Origin: Acidimicrobiaceae bacterium
Lineage (GTDB): Bacteria > Actinomycetota > Acidimicrobiia > Acidimicrobiales > UBA8592
DNA length: 48,822 nucleotides
Direction: 5' to 3'
Assembly (NCBI GenBank): GCA_002709645.1
Contig: PAQG01000030.1
Location: forward strand, 1-48,822
Positions 9,465 to 21,246 of this stretch are shown here, piece by piece. The position numbers and the translations under genes are program-made. Positions within the stretch are counted from its first letter, which is position 1, and every line of letters begins with the position of its first letter. The notes beneath the pieces were generated by a model, which was not told the origin of the DNA, made no database searches, and saw nothing but the letters and a program-made list of their open reading frames with translations.

Positions 9465-11021
9465 TCACTCGTAAATGGTCTGATTTACTTCAAGTTCAAC
9501 TAATTCACTTGCTCCCGCGGACAAACGACCCCATTCCCCTTCCAATTCTGAGCCTAAATATCTTTCAACGCTTACTGGCTCGGATGAAAGAATTCGAATT
9601 ACTGAATTCTCAGGAATTCCTAATTGTTGAAGGTCAACTATCTTGCGCGAAGATGCTGAAACCTCAATAACTTGAGACTCATATAACTGTCCTTCAGAAT
9701 ATGCATAAAGTTGCACTAACGTAAGCCTGTCATCAGCAGGGTGAACAATTGCTAATTGCCCTTCGGAGTCTTTAGCTATAGCAAAGTGTTCTTTCGCTGC
9801 AAGGTCTACCCCCAAGGTAGAGCCGGAAAGTTTCTGTGGAGTTATTGAAGAAATCACAAATCGCTCACTAACAATAGGCGTGCCGTTTATGCTGCGAACT
9901 ACAACCCAGAACGGGATACCTCTCGGCACTCTTCCGGAAGCATCTACCCCATTCGATGCATCCAATGAGCCTTCACCGTGATTAAAGATAACTTCTTCAG
10001 AGCTTCCTGGTTTGACAGTAAGGCTTATGGGTTCAATGTATGGACCAGTTTCAATGTCAGAGACGATCTCCACGTCAACGATTGCTTCTAAAGTATTGGA
10101 AGGATTATAGATAACTACTGATGATCGGCTATCTAAATCAAATCCTCCGGGGAAAACCCAGAGTTCATTAAGGCTCGGTGAGCCTACCGCTGCACTAAGC
10201 CCAAAAGGCTGAAACTCATCGCCATAAACGATCAGCCGTTCTGCAACGACGCGCCCAATTCTCGTTTCCACTCTAGCTCCTACTGTTTCAGCAAGAGTTA
10301 CTACATCTGTAATATCAATTGGCAATAAGGCGCCTGGTGGTAACACTAAACCGCTATAAGCATCAGGCCTACGCTTTCTTCCATCTGCGGCAAAAGTGAT
10401 ATCAAGTACTGCATTATCTGGGAATGGGTTCAAAATAGTGATGATTTCCCGAGTCCCAGTTTGAGTTGTCCCAGCAGCGAAATTCCATTCAGTTGAAGCA
10501 CTGGACGCGCAGGGTGACTGGGCCACACCGACCTGCCCTGATAACCGGTGTTCAACGACTAAGTTCCCAATATCAGATTGAATGAAAGCAGCAGCATATT
10601 CTCCGGCAACTCCTTCAATCTCTGACAACGTTTGTGAGATAATAGATCGCTCCGGAATTACAATTTCTAAAGTAACTGATTCCAATTGTAGAGTTTCCGG
10701 ACTCCCCCCTCGTTCTGTTGCTCCATCTCCGGAATTTGATTGTTTCGGTGACAAGACAGAAATAACTGTAATCGATGCTTGCCCCAAAGAGTTTGAGGGG
10801 TTCCCTAGAAGAATCTCGTGGTTCGCTATTCCGCTCCCCCCGACTGTCCCCGAAACGCAATACCAGGTTGAAGATAAGTCCGTTTCTTCTCCTACCAGCA
10901 AAGCTTGATTACGCTCAAATCCCTTTTCTACAGGGGTGACATCTCCAGTTTCTTCTGTTATCAATGCGGATATTATTAGAGCTGCAAACAGAAAAAAGGC
11001 GGGCCAACGAGTTACTTTCAT
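9465..11021 (-). CDS. DUF5719-like extracytoplasmic protein
   Basis: This 518-aa protein begins with a signal-anchor segment (residues about 8-22). It continues as a Ser/Thr/Val-rich beta-type sequence with repeated stretches such as VVAERLIVYG and VSERFVIS. Length, composition and position right behind a large glycosyltransferase match the DUF5719 proteins conserved in Actinobacteria, whose function is not known. The start ATG overlaps the stop of the glycosyltransferase by four nt (ATGA), so translation is almost surely coupled. An envelope-polysaccharide accessory role is inferred only from that coupling. The family assignment is by resemblance and context. Confidence 0.68.
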   Translation of the reverse strand: MKVTRWPAFFLFAALIISALITEETGDVTPVEKGFERNQALLVGEETDLSSTWYCVSGTVGGSGIANHEILLGNPSNSLGQASITVISVLSPKQSNSGDGATERGGSPETLQLESVTLEIVIPERSIISQTLSEIEGVAGEYAAAFIQSDIGNLVVEHRLSGQVGVAQSPCASSASTEWNFAAGTTQTGTREIITILNPFPDNAVLDITFAADGRKRRPDAYSGLVLPPGALLPIDITDVVTLAETVGARVETRIGRVVAERLIVYGDEFQPFGLSAAVGSPSLNELWVFPGGFDLDSRSSVVIYNPSNTLEAIVDVEIVSDIETGPYIEPISLTVKPGSSEEVIFNHGEGSLDASNGVDASGRVPRGIPFWVVVRSINGTPIVSERFVISSITPQKLSGSTLGVDLAAKEHFAIAKDSEGQLAIVHPADDRLTLVQLYAYSEGQLYESQVIEVSASSRKIVDLQQLGIPENSVIRILSSEPVSVERYLGSELEGEWGRLSAGASELVELEVNQTIYE

Positions 11022-14000
11022 TGTTTTACCCTTCTAGCTGTTGCTAAGGACCTAATTAAACCAAAAAAAGATACTAGCCATAGCAGGGATTGCAGCGACA
11101 TCAAAAGTTTATGCTTTCCATCTGTTCTGTAGTTCAGTTCAATCAAACCTGCTTGCTGAGGCGAAAATCTTGTTCCCCAATCCAAAGCAATATCTGGTTG
11201 GATTGTTTCACCGTTCAATTCCGCTTTCCAATTATTTGAATAAGGAAAAGCTATGAATACCTCAGAAATTGAAGTGGACATGGCTTGATAAGCTTTTCCT
11301 GTTTTACCCACAGGCGTCAACGGTGAAGTGTAGATTTGCTCAGTTCCGGACGCATACGTGCGAAAATCGTCCATAACGATTGAATCGCTTTCTATAAGTG
11401 AAGCAAATCCAAATGTGGAGAGATTTCGATAACGGTCTATGCCTGGTGCTATTTCTGTTTTAGCGAGATCAAGTTGCCGTGATAGAGCTAGCTTTATGCT
11501 TTCTGATATTTCAACAACTATTCCCTTTGATGGTAAAGGAGACGCTCTTTCAACAAGGATTATTTCTGTTATGCCGAATGGGGCTAGTAACCTTCCCAAA
11601 TTTGTCGTCCCATTAACCAAAGCAAGATCAATGGTCTCTAAAAGCAATTTATTAATCGGACGTTCTGGTGGTTGCCACCTATCTATAAACGTTGATTCTA
11701 AATTTGATGTGATTGCGACGGTATAATTGTTTGAGATTTTTTGGCCGACTGGGGCAAGGATATCATCATCACCTATCCAAAGAATACGGTTATTGGCATC
11801 ATTCTCTTCCTCGGAGAAAAGAACGTCGTTTAATTGATCATCTGGGATTCCCCAATCTCCCGAGAAGGAGGATCCTAAGGTCGGAAGTAGCACTAGAGCC
11901 GAGGCAACTATTGCTGTTACTGGGATAAGTTGCCTCCAACCGAATCTGAATGTCTGCAAGTCACGCTGCAACGCTCCAATACCCATCGCTGATGCCACAG
12001 CTAATCCAAGCGCTGATGGGACTAATAAGACTTCTGTCCTAGGAAGCACTATCGGAAGATAATTTGTTCCCCCAATCCAAACGAAAGCTACTCCTCCCAA
12101 ATACAGAGCCCACCCTCTGACAGCCCAAGCCCAACGTTCTCCGCGAGCGAGCAGTAACGGAACCATAGCGAGAGCAGGAAAGCCCCAACCAAAGATTGAA
12201 TTCTGGCCTGATTCCATTTGTAATGTTAAAGCACCTAGCACATCTACCGATTCGGAAGTAGCTGATCGTGTGTGGAAAATTGAACTCCAAGATGGATCTG
12301 ATAAGAAATAGTCAATAATCCAAGGAAGATTTAGGGAAGCGGCGACTATGCAACTCATGATAAGTACTGACGCCATACGGTTAAAACCCAAAGGCCATCC
12401 TGCTATTAATGAGCCTGCGCAGAGGAACACCATACTGGCGATTACAGCGGCTACTACTAATGGAGAGAAGGAAAAAACTACTCCCAACATAAATCCGAAA
12501 GTTAAAACTTCTCGGAAAATATCAGATTCATAAGCTGATGACCCCGCTGGCCCGCCTACAGGCCCGAATGGGGAAGATTTGCTTCCTCTAGCTAAGAACA
12601 TTAGAGCCCATGGCAGACAGCCGAAAAGAATTAAACCATCCCATGAACCGGATGCAAGAGAATGATATGAAACTGGAGCTGCAAAATAAATTAGCGCTCC
12701 AGTTGTCCGTATCCATGCTGAAGTAAATGGCTTCAGAAAAAACCATACCCCCAAGACCCCTATCGGGATCATCCCTAATGTTAGGACCAGACGGAGTAGG
12801 CCCATACAGCCCCAGAATAATATCCCTAGAATTCCGATGATCCCAAGAGCATTAGGGTGTGTCCCTTCATAACCGATTCCAGTTTGCCAGTAATTTGAGA
12901 ACCAAAGCGCGAATGTATCTTTAACACCTAGATCAAATGGGACAAGGTCTCCTACGATAGGAATCGTTCTTGTTATAAGGTGTCTACTGCCGAAAAGAAA
13001 CACAATAGATGCTGCTACGAAAAAAGAAAGAGAAACCCTTGATGGGCCGCTACGTATTTCTTGAAGGAAATAACTAAATCTGCCCTTATTTTGGCCCAAA
13101 GATTTTCCGTCATATTGCAAGGGCGCGAAAAGTTTTTTAATTGGTGTTACTCCCCTAATTTGCGCTGACCTGATTTCCGAATCTGGGATTTGACGTAATT
13201 CCTTAATGCGTTTTCGCCTTTGCAAAAGAGATCTGGGTCGTATGAGATTCCATCCCCATGCTCCAAAAAAAACCCCTAACCTTGATAGGTTTCCAGTAAG
13301 TAGCCCGCCCAAAGCTTGAAGTAAAGAAATTAGAAATGCCTGTGGTACCACCCGGAATGAGTGCAGTATCCCATAATTACTAAGCACTGCCCTGAGACGA
13401 TGTCGTTCACTATTCTGAATCTTTGAGCGGCTCTTTTGGTAGACACCAATTTCTTCGCGGTGACGAGCAATAGCTAGAGGAACAACCATTACTCTCGCAC
13501 CTGCTATATGGGCACGCCAACAAAGATCAACGTCTTCACCAATCATGCCCATCTCTTCATCAAAGCCTCCTAACGCAGCAAATAAATCTGCTCTTACAAG
13601 GGTTGCGGTAGTTGAGACGACGAACACTGCAGATACAGCATCATATTGTTCTTGGTCCAATTCTCCTTCCTCAATTCGGCTTACCGGATAACCAAGCTTG
13701 TCCATTTCATAGCCAACATCTAGTAATTCATTTGGTCGCTCCCAATTGACAACTTTGGGTCCGATGATCGCTGCATTTGATCGAAATGATTCTTCTACCA
13801 TTAACCGGACAGCATCTGGTGCAAGGGAAACATCATGATGGCAGAAAAGGAAGTAAGCAGGATATTCCTTCTTCTCAAGAACAGAATTCAAGTTTCTCCC
13901 CATTCCATGATTTGGGTTAACTTCGAGAATGTCTACCTGTGGCAGGTACTCGCTTGCAATCGTTTGGACTGGTTCAATAGGACCGGTTGTAAGAATCGTA

Positions 14001-14152
14001 ACTTTCAGGTTTGGGTAATTCTGAACAGCAAATGAGGCTAATACTTCTTTAAACCAACTATCAGGGTTGTGCGCTACAACAACGATTTCAACAGGGGGCA
14101 TTGAAATCTCGTCAAGTTCAGTTATTTCTTCTTTTACTGTTGATTCTTCCAC
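11018..14152 (-). CDS. Giant membrane glycosyltransferase (GT2 head, multi-spanning body)
   Basis: The 1044-aa protein starts with a family-2 glycosyltransferase domain (about 17-290). It has VVVAHN at the nucleotide-sugar fold, CHHD in place of a classical DxD, and the GGFDEEMGMIGEDVDLCWRA acceptor-site block. About a dozen membrane segments follow, then a C-terminal extracytoplasmic domain and a last membrane segment near the end. Such fusions in Actinobacteria assemble or export cell-wall polysaccharide, but the sugar is not known here. The GTG start has a TAATCT hexamer eight nt upstream; an internal ATG at 14104 is an alternative start. It is translationally coupled to the DUF5719-like gene and diverges from rmd-gmd. 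Confidence 0.85.
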   Translation of the reverse strand: MEESTVKEEITELDEISMPPVEIVVVAHNPDSWFKEVLASFAVQNYPNLKVTILTTGPIEPVQTIASEYLPQVDILEVNPNHGMGRNLNSVLEKKEYPAYFLFCHHDVSLAPDAVRLMVEESFRSNAAIIGPKVVNWERPNELLDVGYEMDKLGYPVSRIEEGELDQEQYDAVSAVFVVSTTATLVRADLFAALGGFDEEMGMIGEDVDLCWRAHIAGARVMVVPLAIARHREEIGVYQKSRSKIQNSERHRLRAVLSNYGILHSFRVVPQAFLISLLQALGGLLTGNLSRLGVFFGAWGWNLIRPRSLLQRRKRIKELRQIPDSEIRSAQIRGVTPIKKLFAPLQYDGKSLGQNKGRFSYFLQEIRSGPSRVSLSFFVAASIVFLFGSRHLITRTIPIVGDLVPFDLGVKDTFALWFSNYWQTGIGYEGTHPNALGIIGILGILFWGCMGLLRLVLTLGMIPIGVLGVWFFLKPFTSAWIRTTGALIYFAAPVSYHSLASGSWDGLILFGCLPWALMFLARGSKSSPFGPVGGPAGSSAYESDIFREVLTFGFMLGVVFSFSPLVVAAVIASMVFLCAGSLIAGWPLGFNRMASVLIMSCIVAASLNLPWIIDYFLSDPSWSSIFHTRSATSESVDVLGALTLQMESGQNSIFGWGFPALAMVPLLLARGERWAWAVRGWALYLGGVAFVWIGGTNYLPIVLPRTEVLLVPSALGLAVASAMGIGALQRDLQTFRFGWRQLIPVTAIVASALVLLPTLGSSFSGDWGIPDDQLNDVLFSEEENDANNRILWIGDDDILAPVGQKISNNYTVAITSNLESTFIDRWQPPERPINKLLLETIDLALVNGTTNLGRLLAPFGITEIILVERASPLPSKGIVVEISESIKLALSRQLDLAKTEIAPGIDRYRNLSTFGFASLIESDSIVMDDFRTYASGTEQIYTSPLTPVGKTGKAYQAMSTSISEVFIAFPYSNNWKAELNGETIQPDIALDWGTRFSPQQAGLIELNYRTDGKHKLLMSLQSLLWLVSFFGLIRSLATARRVKQ

Positions 14153-14160
14153 TGTGGCGA

Positions 14161-14166
14161 AGATTA
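14161..14166 (-). promoter_or_regulatory. -10 element (TAATCT) for giant glycosyltransferase
   Basis: TAATCT lies eight nt before the GTG start, with no Shine-Dalgarno. This is a weaker example of the leaderless pattern. Confidence 0.35.
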
Positions 14167-14303
14167 ATCCCGAATTTGCCGGTCAGCACGTACCCCCCCT
14201 TGCAAGTATCCAAATAACTGCGTTGTTTCTTGCTACAGTTCTGAAACCGTAACCTTTCAGTTCCGATAGTACAATTGATTTAGGTATTGATTAAAGGAAT
14301 GAA

Positions 14304-17144
<2,841 letters not shown>

Positions 17145-17145
17145 C

Positions 17146-17844
17146 ATGAATAAATTAGAGATAATCCCAATTGAAGGTCTCCCAGAGATCTCTCCAGGCG
17201 ATGATTTAGTAGAAATTATCGGTCAAGATGGGCAAGTGATTTCTGGGGATATCCTTGTGATCACACAAAAAATTGTCTCAAAAGCTGAAAATCAAATTGT
17301 AAAAGTAGATCCTGATGACCCTTTAAGTCATAAACCTCTAGTTGAAGAAGAATCGGTAAGGATACTGAGGCGTAGAGGTGACTTAATTATCAGTGAAACT
17401 AAGCATGGATTTGTTTGTGCGAACGCTGGAATAGATTTGTCTAATGTTGAGCGAGGCCAGGCTGCTCTCTTACCAGAGGATAGCGATAGATCTGCTAGAC
17501 GAATCCGCGATGGACTTAAAGGAAAATTCAATTTAGACGTGGGGGTCATCATTTCAGATACTTTTGGGCGGCCCTGGAGAAGAGGCCTAACAGATGTTGC
17601 TATAGGTTCTTCAGGAGTTCTTCCAATTCTTGACCTAAGAGGCAGTCCTGATGCATTCGGACGAGAAATGCAAGTAACAGAAGTTGCTCTAGTTGATGAG
17701 TTGTCAAGTGCTGCTGAACTAGTTATGGGGAAGTCCTCTGGTATCCCTGTAGCTATCATAAGAGGCGCTGATGAGTCTTGGTTCGGCTTGGGTTCAGTGA
17801 AAGATCAGATCATTCGTGAACCCAAGGATGACCTCTTTCGTTAG
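17146..17844 (+). CDS. cofE: Coenzyme F420-0:L-glutamate ligase
   Basis: CofE adds gamma-linked glutamate to F420-0 in a GTP-dependent step. The 232-aa protein carries ITQKIVSKAE, RIIRRRGDLII-like and HGFVCANAGIDLSN blocks and ISDTFGRPWRRGLTDVAIG. It is a stand-alone CofE; the nitroreductase-like C-terminal domain that extends mycobacterial FbiB is absent. It completes the rmd-gmd-cofD-cofE operon and converges on the nucleotidyltransferase gene with only eight nt between the stops. F420-dependent oxidoreductases are expected elsewhere in the genome. Confidence 0.95.
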   Translation: MNKLEIIPIEGLPEISPGDDLVEIIGQDGQVISGDILVITQKIVSKAENQIVKVDPDDPLSHKPLVEEESVRILRRRGDLIISETKHGFVCANAGIDLSNVERGQAALLPEDSDRSARRIRDGLKGKFNLDVGVIISDTFGRPWRRGLTDVAIGSSGVLPILDLRGSPDAFGREMQVTEVALVDELSSAAELVMGKSSGIPVAIIRGADESWFGLGSVKDQIIREPKDDLFR

Positions 17845-17852
17845 AACCGTAT

Positions 17853-18329
17853 TTATCTACCCTTTTCTATCCCTAATTCTTGATTGATACGAGTACTCGA
17901 GTCTCTTTTCTCAGTTCCACCAAAATCAAAAACCATTTTTATCCCGTATTGTTCACAGATATTTTTTTCAGGAATATCCTCTTCGCTATTTCGATCCCCT
18001 CCGTTCCCAAAAATCAAAGTTGCATTTGGGTTGGATTCGGCTATCAGAGCTAAAGATTTCGTAACTGATCGATCTTTATCTATTGCTATCATCGCTTCAT
18101 CAACTATTTTTAGAGCCAAGATAATCCTGAGGCGATCTTGCTCATCCAGAATTAATTTCCCTTTTTTTAGAATTTGTTGTTCGTTGTTATTAACGATGAC
18201 GATCAATTGATCCGCCTTTTGTGCAGCCGATTCAAGATAATCAAGATGACCAGAGTGTAATGGGCTGAAATAACCACTAACGATTACTAAAACAGGTGTC
18301 TGGGATGAGACCTGACCTGCTCTATTCAA
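17853..18329 (-). CDS. Cytidylyltransferase-like nucleotidyltransferase
   Basis: The protein has a cytidylyltransferase-type fold with the HxGH-type signature in GYFSPLHSGHLDYLESA. A late SSTR motif matches the second nucleotide-binding block of this superfamily, which includes glycerol-3-phosphate cytidylyltransferase, RfaE C-domain and FAD synthetase. The substrate cannot be told from the sequence; the sugar-rich neighbourhood suggests an activated alcohol or sugar. The start is uncertain. A TTG at 18329-18327 overlaps the stop of the upstream gene and has GGGG six nt before it, giving 158 aa. An ATG at 18362 and a GTG at 18407 would create longer overlaps. Confidence 0.72.
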   Translation of the reverse strand: MNRAGQVSSQTPVLVIVSGYFSPLHSGHLDYLESAAQKADQLIVIVNNNEQQILKKGKLILDEQDRLRIILALKIVDEAMIAIDKDRSVTKSLALIAESNPNATLIFGNGGDRNSEEDIPEKNICEQYGIKMVFDFGGTEKRDSSTRINQELGIEKGR

Positions 18330-19035
18330 GTTCAACCCCAAAATCTTGAGGTCCTGGAACATTCGTAGTGTTAGGAGGCTCAATACCCGGTCCGCTTCGA
18401 CCACCAAGGACTCCCTCTAAATTACCTATCGAATTAGGTAACGGTATTTCTGCTCCCAGAGGAGCTCTCGCTATTGTGAAAGCTTCTCGGTCGTTTAGGA
18501 ATCTAACGTCTTCTAAATCTTCAAGAATAATTTCTGTAGGGTCACCCCCGACAAATGCATCTGACCATCGCACGATCTGCATAACTGCTTTTTCTCCATT
18601 GCACTCAACATCAGCATCAATTGAAGAACCACCGGGGAGCTCTAGTTTTTCTGAGGACAATGACGCACCCATAGCATTTAAGAAAACGCTCATTCTTGCT
18701 TGTTTACCTGTAACAGAAGAAGTGAAGGGGTGGATGTGGATTAGTCCATCTTGGTGTGAATGAATGCCCTCTGGATCAAATTCACTCTGAAATGGCGAAA
18801 GAAACGATTCTGAGACACAGTCCCAAACACCGTATGCTGCATGCCAATGGTCTTGAAGAGTTGGGGAAGCTTCAGCATCCCTTGTCGCACGTGCGAAAAC
18901 TACAAGCGCTAAACCAAGCACTATCACTAACGCTACCGCAGAGGGGTACCCTATAGCTCGCCTTTCGCTTGGCCCACTTGTCGCACCAACACGTTCAGCC
19001 CGAGCAATTTTTTTTTCTGATGAAGCCTTTCCCAT
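18322..19035 (-). CDS. Histidine-rich membrane-anchored protein of unknown function
   Basis: I do not recognise a named family for this 237-aa protein. A basic cytoplasmic N-terminus precedes one membrane segment (about 32-48), so the rest is likely extracytoplasmic. That part holds DHWHAAYG, a cysteine pair and the His-rich stretch GIHSHQDGLIHIHPF, which looks like a metal site. The C-terminus is Gly/Pro-rich. Its stop overlaps the likely start of the nucleotidyltransferase gene. A TACCGT hexamer eight nt before the ATG and a GAGG five nt before it leave both leaderless and led translation possible. Confidence 0.65.
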   Translation of the reverse strand: MGKASSEKKIARAERVGATSGPSERRAIGYPSAVALVIVLGLALVVFARATRDAEASPTLQDHWHAAYGVWDCVSESFLSPFQSEFDPEGIHSHQDGLIHIHPFTSSVTGKQARMSVFLNAMGASLSSEKLELPGGSSIDADVECNGEKAVMQIVRWSDAFVGGDPTEIILEDLEDVRFLNDREAFTIARAPLGAEIPLPNSIGNLEGVLGGRSGPGIEPPNTTNVPGPQDFGVELE

Positions 19036-19043
19036 GACCTCAC

Positions 19044-19049
19044 ACGGTA
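19044..19049 (-). promoter_or_regulatory. -10 element (TACCGT) for His-rich protein gene
   Basis: TACCGT lies eight nt before the ATG. It is the same hexamer as upstream of manB. Confidence 0.35.
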
Positions 19050-19143
19050 GTGGAATCAGAGCAGAATTCAGCGGAAGTTAACAGGTTCTTTAAGAAAATC
19101 TATGAAAAACCTTGTCTTAGGGCCCGTATCCGACGTTTTTCTC

Positions 19144-20346
19144 TCAACATCCTTTGATATTTCCAGCCTTTTTGATAATTTCTGCACGTTTCTCTTCGTT
19201 CGTAGGTGAACTGTTAGCAGCTCCGGAAGTATCGTCTTCCGAGTTCTCATTTTCTGTATTCTGACTCTCATCTTCGCTAGAGGTGACTCCACGGAAATAA
19301 TCTAGAATAGGGTCAGCTCTTGCTTCTACTAGGCGCTGAATTGAAAGCTCGTTTGCGAAATCATAAACCGTGGGTAGCAGATATTTTTCTAACTCATTCG
19401 GACGGAAATCTTTAAATTGCTGCGCTAAGTTGATTGCATTTTCAGGGGTTAAACGGTCATCCAAAATGACAAACCCACCGCCCAAGATTTCATCAACGAT
19501 TTGACTGATTTTTAGCGGATTTCTAAAACCAGAATCAAATGCTTGCTGGAGTGCCAAAATCAAAAAATCTTGTTGTCTTTCTTGCCTTCCAAAATCACCA
19601 GCACCATCTACCCTTACCCAAGCGTTTGGAGCGCTCCCATACCATCCGTCAAAGTTATCAACGTATGCCTGTAGTTCTCTGGTTCTAACTAGACCGAGGG
19701 CTTGTTCAGGTGTCAACGACACACATCCAGAAATGGGAATATCTAATTGGGCTTTTCTGTCTCGAAGTGGGTATTCAAGATAAACATCAAGACCTCCAAG
19801 GGTTTCGAATAACCTCATAAAGCCATTGAAATCAACTTCGACAACATGATGAATTGGAATTTCTAGAAAATCTTGCAGGGATTGTACGAGCGTTGGCTTA
19901 TCCGTAAAATAAACCAAACTGTTCACCTTCTCCCATGTATCTCTATACCCAGCAATCGGGAGATACAAATCTCGGGGAATTGAGAGAGCGGAAGCTTTGA
20001 CCTCACCAACTCCAGCCCCACTAGAATCAAGTCTAAGTATAATAAGGGTGTCAGTAAGTAGTTGACGTGAAGAACGGCCTGAAGTCCAACGCAGAGGATG
20101 ATCTTCTGGAAGATTCGCTATGGAATCTGACCCGATTAGAAGAAAATTCAGTGGTTCCTCTCCTTCAGTTGATTGAGAGGTAAGCGTGTTTCCGAATGCG
20201 GTTCTTGGTATCTGACCTACTGTGTCAGATGTGTATGCCAGAAGGACAGCAGCTATTGCTGAAATAGATAAAACAGCAAGGCAGGAAATTAAGAAAAATC
20301 TCTGTATCCACGTTCGTTTCGGGCGCGGACGTTTCGGGGTAGCCAT
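19144..20346 (-). CDS. LytR-CpsA-Psr (LCP) family cell-wall glycopolymer transferase
   Basis: LCP proteins attach lipid-linked glycopolymers to peptidoglycan outside the membrane. This 400-aa member has a basic N-terminus, one membrane segment (about 15-38) and the LCP core. Core motifs are LLIGSD, TDTLIILRLD, SIPRDLYLPI and the SLTPEQALGLVRTRELQAYV block. The tail is acidic and Ser/Asn-rich. In the neighbourhood of the deoxyhexose, glycosyltransferase and sugar-phosphate transferase genes it may ligate the polymer they make. TAGCTT six nt before the ATG and the lack of a Shine-Dalgarno suggest a leaderless mRNA. Confidence 0.92.
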   Translation of the reverse strand: MATPKRPRPKRTWIQRFFLISCLAVLSISAIAAVLLAYTSDTVGQIPRTAFGNTLTSQSTEGEEPLNFLLIGSDSIANLPEDHPLRWTSGRSSRQLLTDTLIILRLDSSGAGVGEVKASALSIPRDLYLPIAGYRDTWEKVNSLVYFTDKPTLVQSLQDFLEIPIHHVVEVDFNGFMRLFETLGGLDVYLEYPLRDRKAQLDIPISGCVSLTPEQALGLVRTRELQAYVDNFDGWYGSAPNAWVRVDGAGDFGRQERQQDFLILALQQAFDSGFRNPLKISQIVDEILGGGFVILDDRLTPENAINLAQQFKDFRPNELEKYLLPTVYDFANELSIQRLVEARADPILDYFRGVTSSEDESQNTENENSEDDTSGAANSSPTNEEKRAEIIKKAGNIKGC

Positions 20347-20352
20347 TTAAAT

Positions 20353-20358
20353 AAGCTA
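20353..20358 (-). promoter_or_regulatory. -10 element (TAGCTT), leaderless LCP gene
   Basis: TAGCTT is followed by exactly six nt and the ATG of the LCP gene. No Shine-Dalgarno is present. Confidence 0.45.
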
Positions 20359-20405
20359 GCTTGTTTCAACCCTAATGTGAGTTAGCCTTGTTACTCATTA
20401 AAGCT

Positions 20406-21212
20406 CTAACGTAAATGAACCACGTCACCTACGAATACTTCTCTTTCTTCTCCATTTGCTAATTCAATAAGCAATGAACCATTGGGATTGACTGTTATAG
20501 CATCCCCGATAATCTCTTCTGTCGCCGTACTTATTCTGACTTTCCGGCCAATGGTGTCAACGAACGAAGCATATTGATCCAAAATGAGTGAATCGTCTTG
20601 GTCTAGTTTCGCTAACCATTCCAGCATTCTTTCAGCCAATAGAACCCTATCTGGGGCATCCCCTATCTCTGAAAGGGCTATTATGTTCTGGTCTGGCAAC
20701 GACTGTCTTAAATTCCCAGGGAAAATATTTAGACCTATTCCAACAACAATCAGCGTTTCACCGCTTTCGGTAATTGTTTGCGCAAGAACGCCAGCTAGTT
20801 TATATGTTTGGTTTCCTTGAGTTACGATCAAATCGTTTGGCCATTTGATTCGAATATCAACGAAACCTAATTCATGGAGTGCATGACATGCGGCCAATGA
20901 AAGTTTCATGCTGTAAAGACCTAATTGTTCTTTCGGTTCCCGGATTCTGAAAAGAACTGACATCAATAAGGAGGTATTTCTTTCTGAGAGCCACTCACGG
21001 TTCCTTCTCCCCCGTCCAGCTGTCTGGTCATCAGCGATGATTACGGATAAATTGCCCGACCCTTTTAGTCCTGCTGCGATCAGATCTTCATTTGTTGAAC
21101 CGGTACTTGACACCCACGAAATCGAACTAAATCCTAAGCTTTTTAGCTTTTCTTGCAAAAAAGCCGCTCTTTCTCTCGGGGAAAAATTTTCATTGACTTT
21201 TACGATTGACAC
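20406..21212 (-). CDS. birA: Biotin--[acetyl-CoA-carboxylase] ligase
   Basis: The ligase activates biotin to biotinyl-AMP and attaches it to the carrier domain of biotin-dependent carboxylases. The 268-aa protein has the SSTGSTNEDL start of the catalytic domain, GRGRRNREWLS (biotinyl-AMP loop), KWPNDL and VVGIGLNI. The N-terminal DNA-binding domain of dual-function BirA is absent, so it should not be a repressor. It diverges from a gene whose product carries a biotin-accepting lysine; only 34 nt separate the two starts. The start codon is GTG. Confidence 0.95.
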   Translation of the reverse strand: MSIVKVNENFSPRERAAFLQEKLKSLGFSSISWVSSTGSTNEDLIAAGLKGSGNLSVIIADDQTAGRGRRNREWLSERNTSLLMSVLFRIREPKEQLGLYSMKLSLAACHALHELGFVDIRIKWPNDLIVTQGNQTYKLAGVLAQTITESGETLIVVGIGLNIFPGNLRQSLPDQNIIALSEIGDAPDRVLLAERMLEWLAKLDQDDSLILDQYASFVDTIGRKVRISTATEEIIGDAITVNPNGSLLIELANGEEREVFVGDVVHLR

Positions 21213-21246
21213 TTAGTTTGGCTCCATCTTATGTAACGTTAATCTC
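21213..21246. promoter_or_regulatory. Compact divergent promoter region, birA and carboxylase
   Basis: Only 34 nt lie between two divergent GTG starts. On the plus strand TAACGT (21234-21239) is seven nt before the carboxylase start. On the minus strand TAAGAT (21231-21226) is 13 nt before birA. The plus-strand hexamer is part of the 8-nt palindrome TAACGTTA. Neither gene has a Shine-Dalgarno. Confidence 0.4.
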
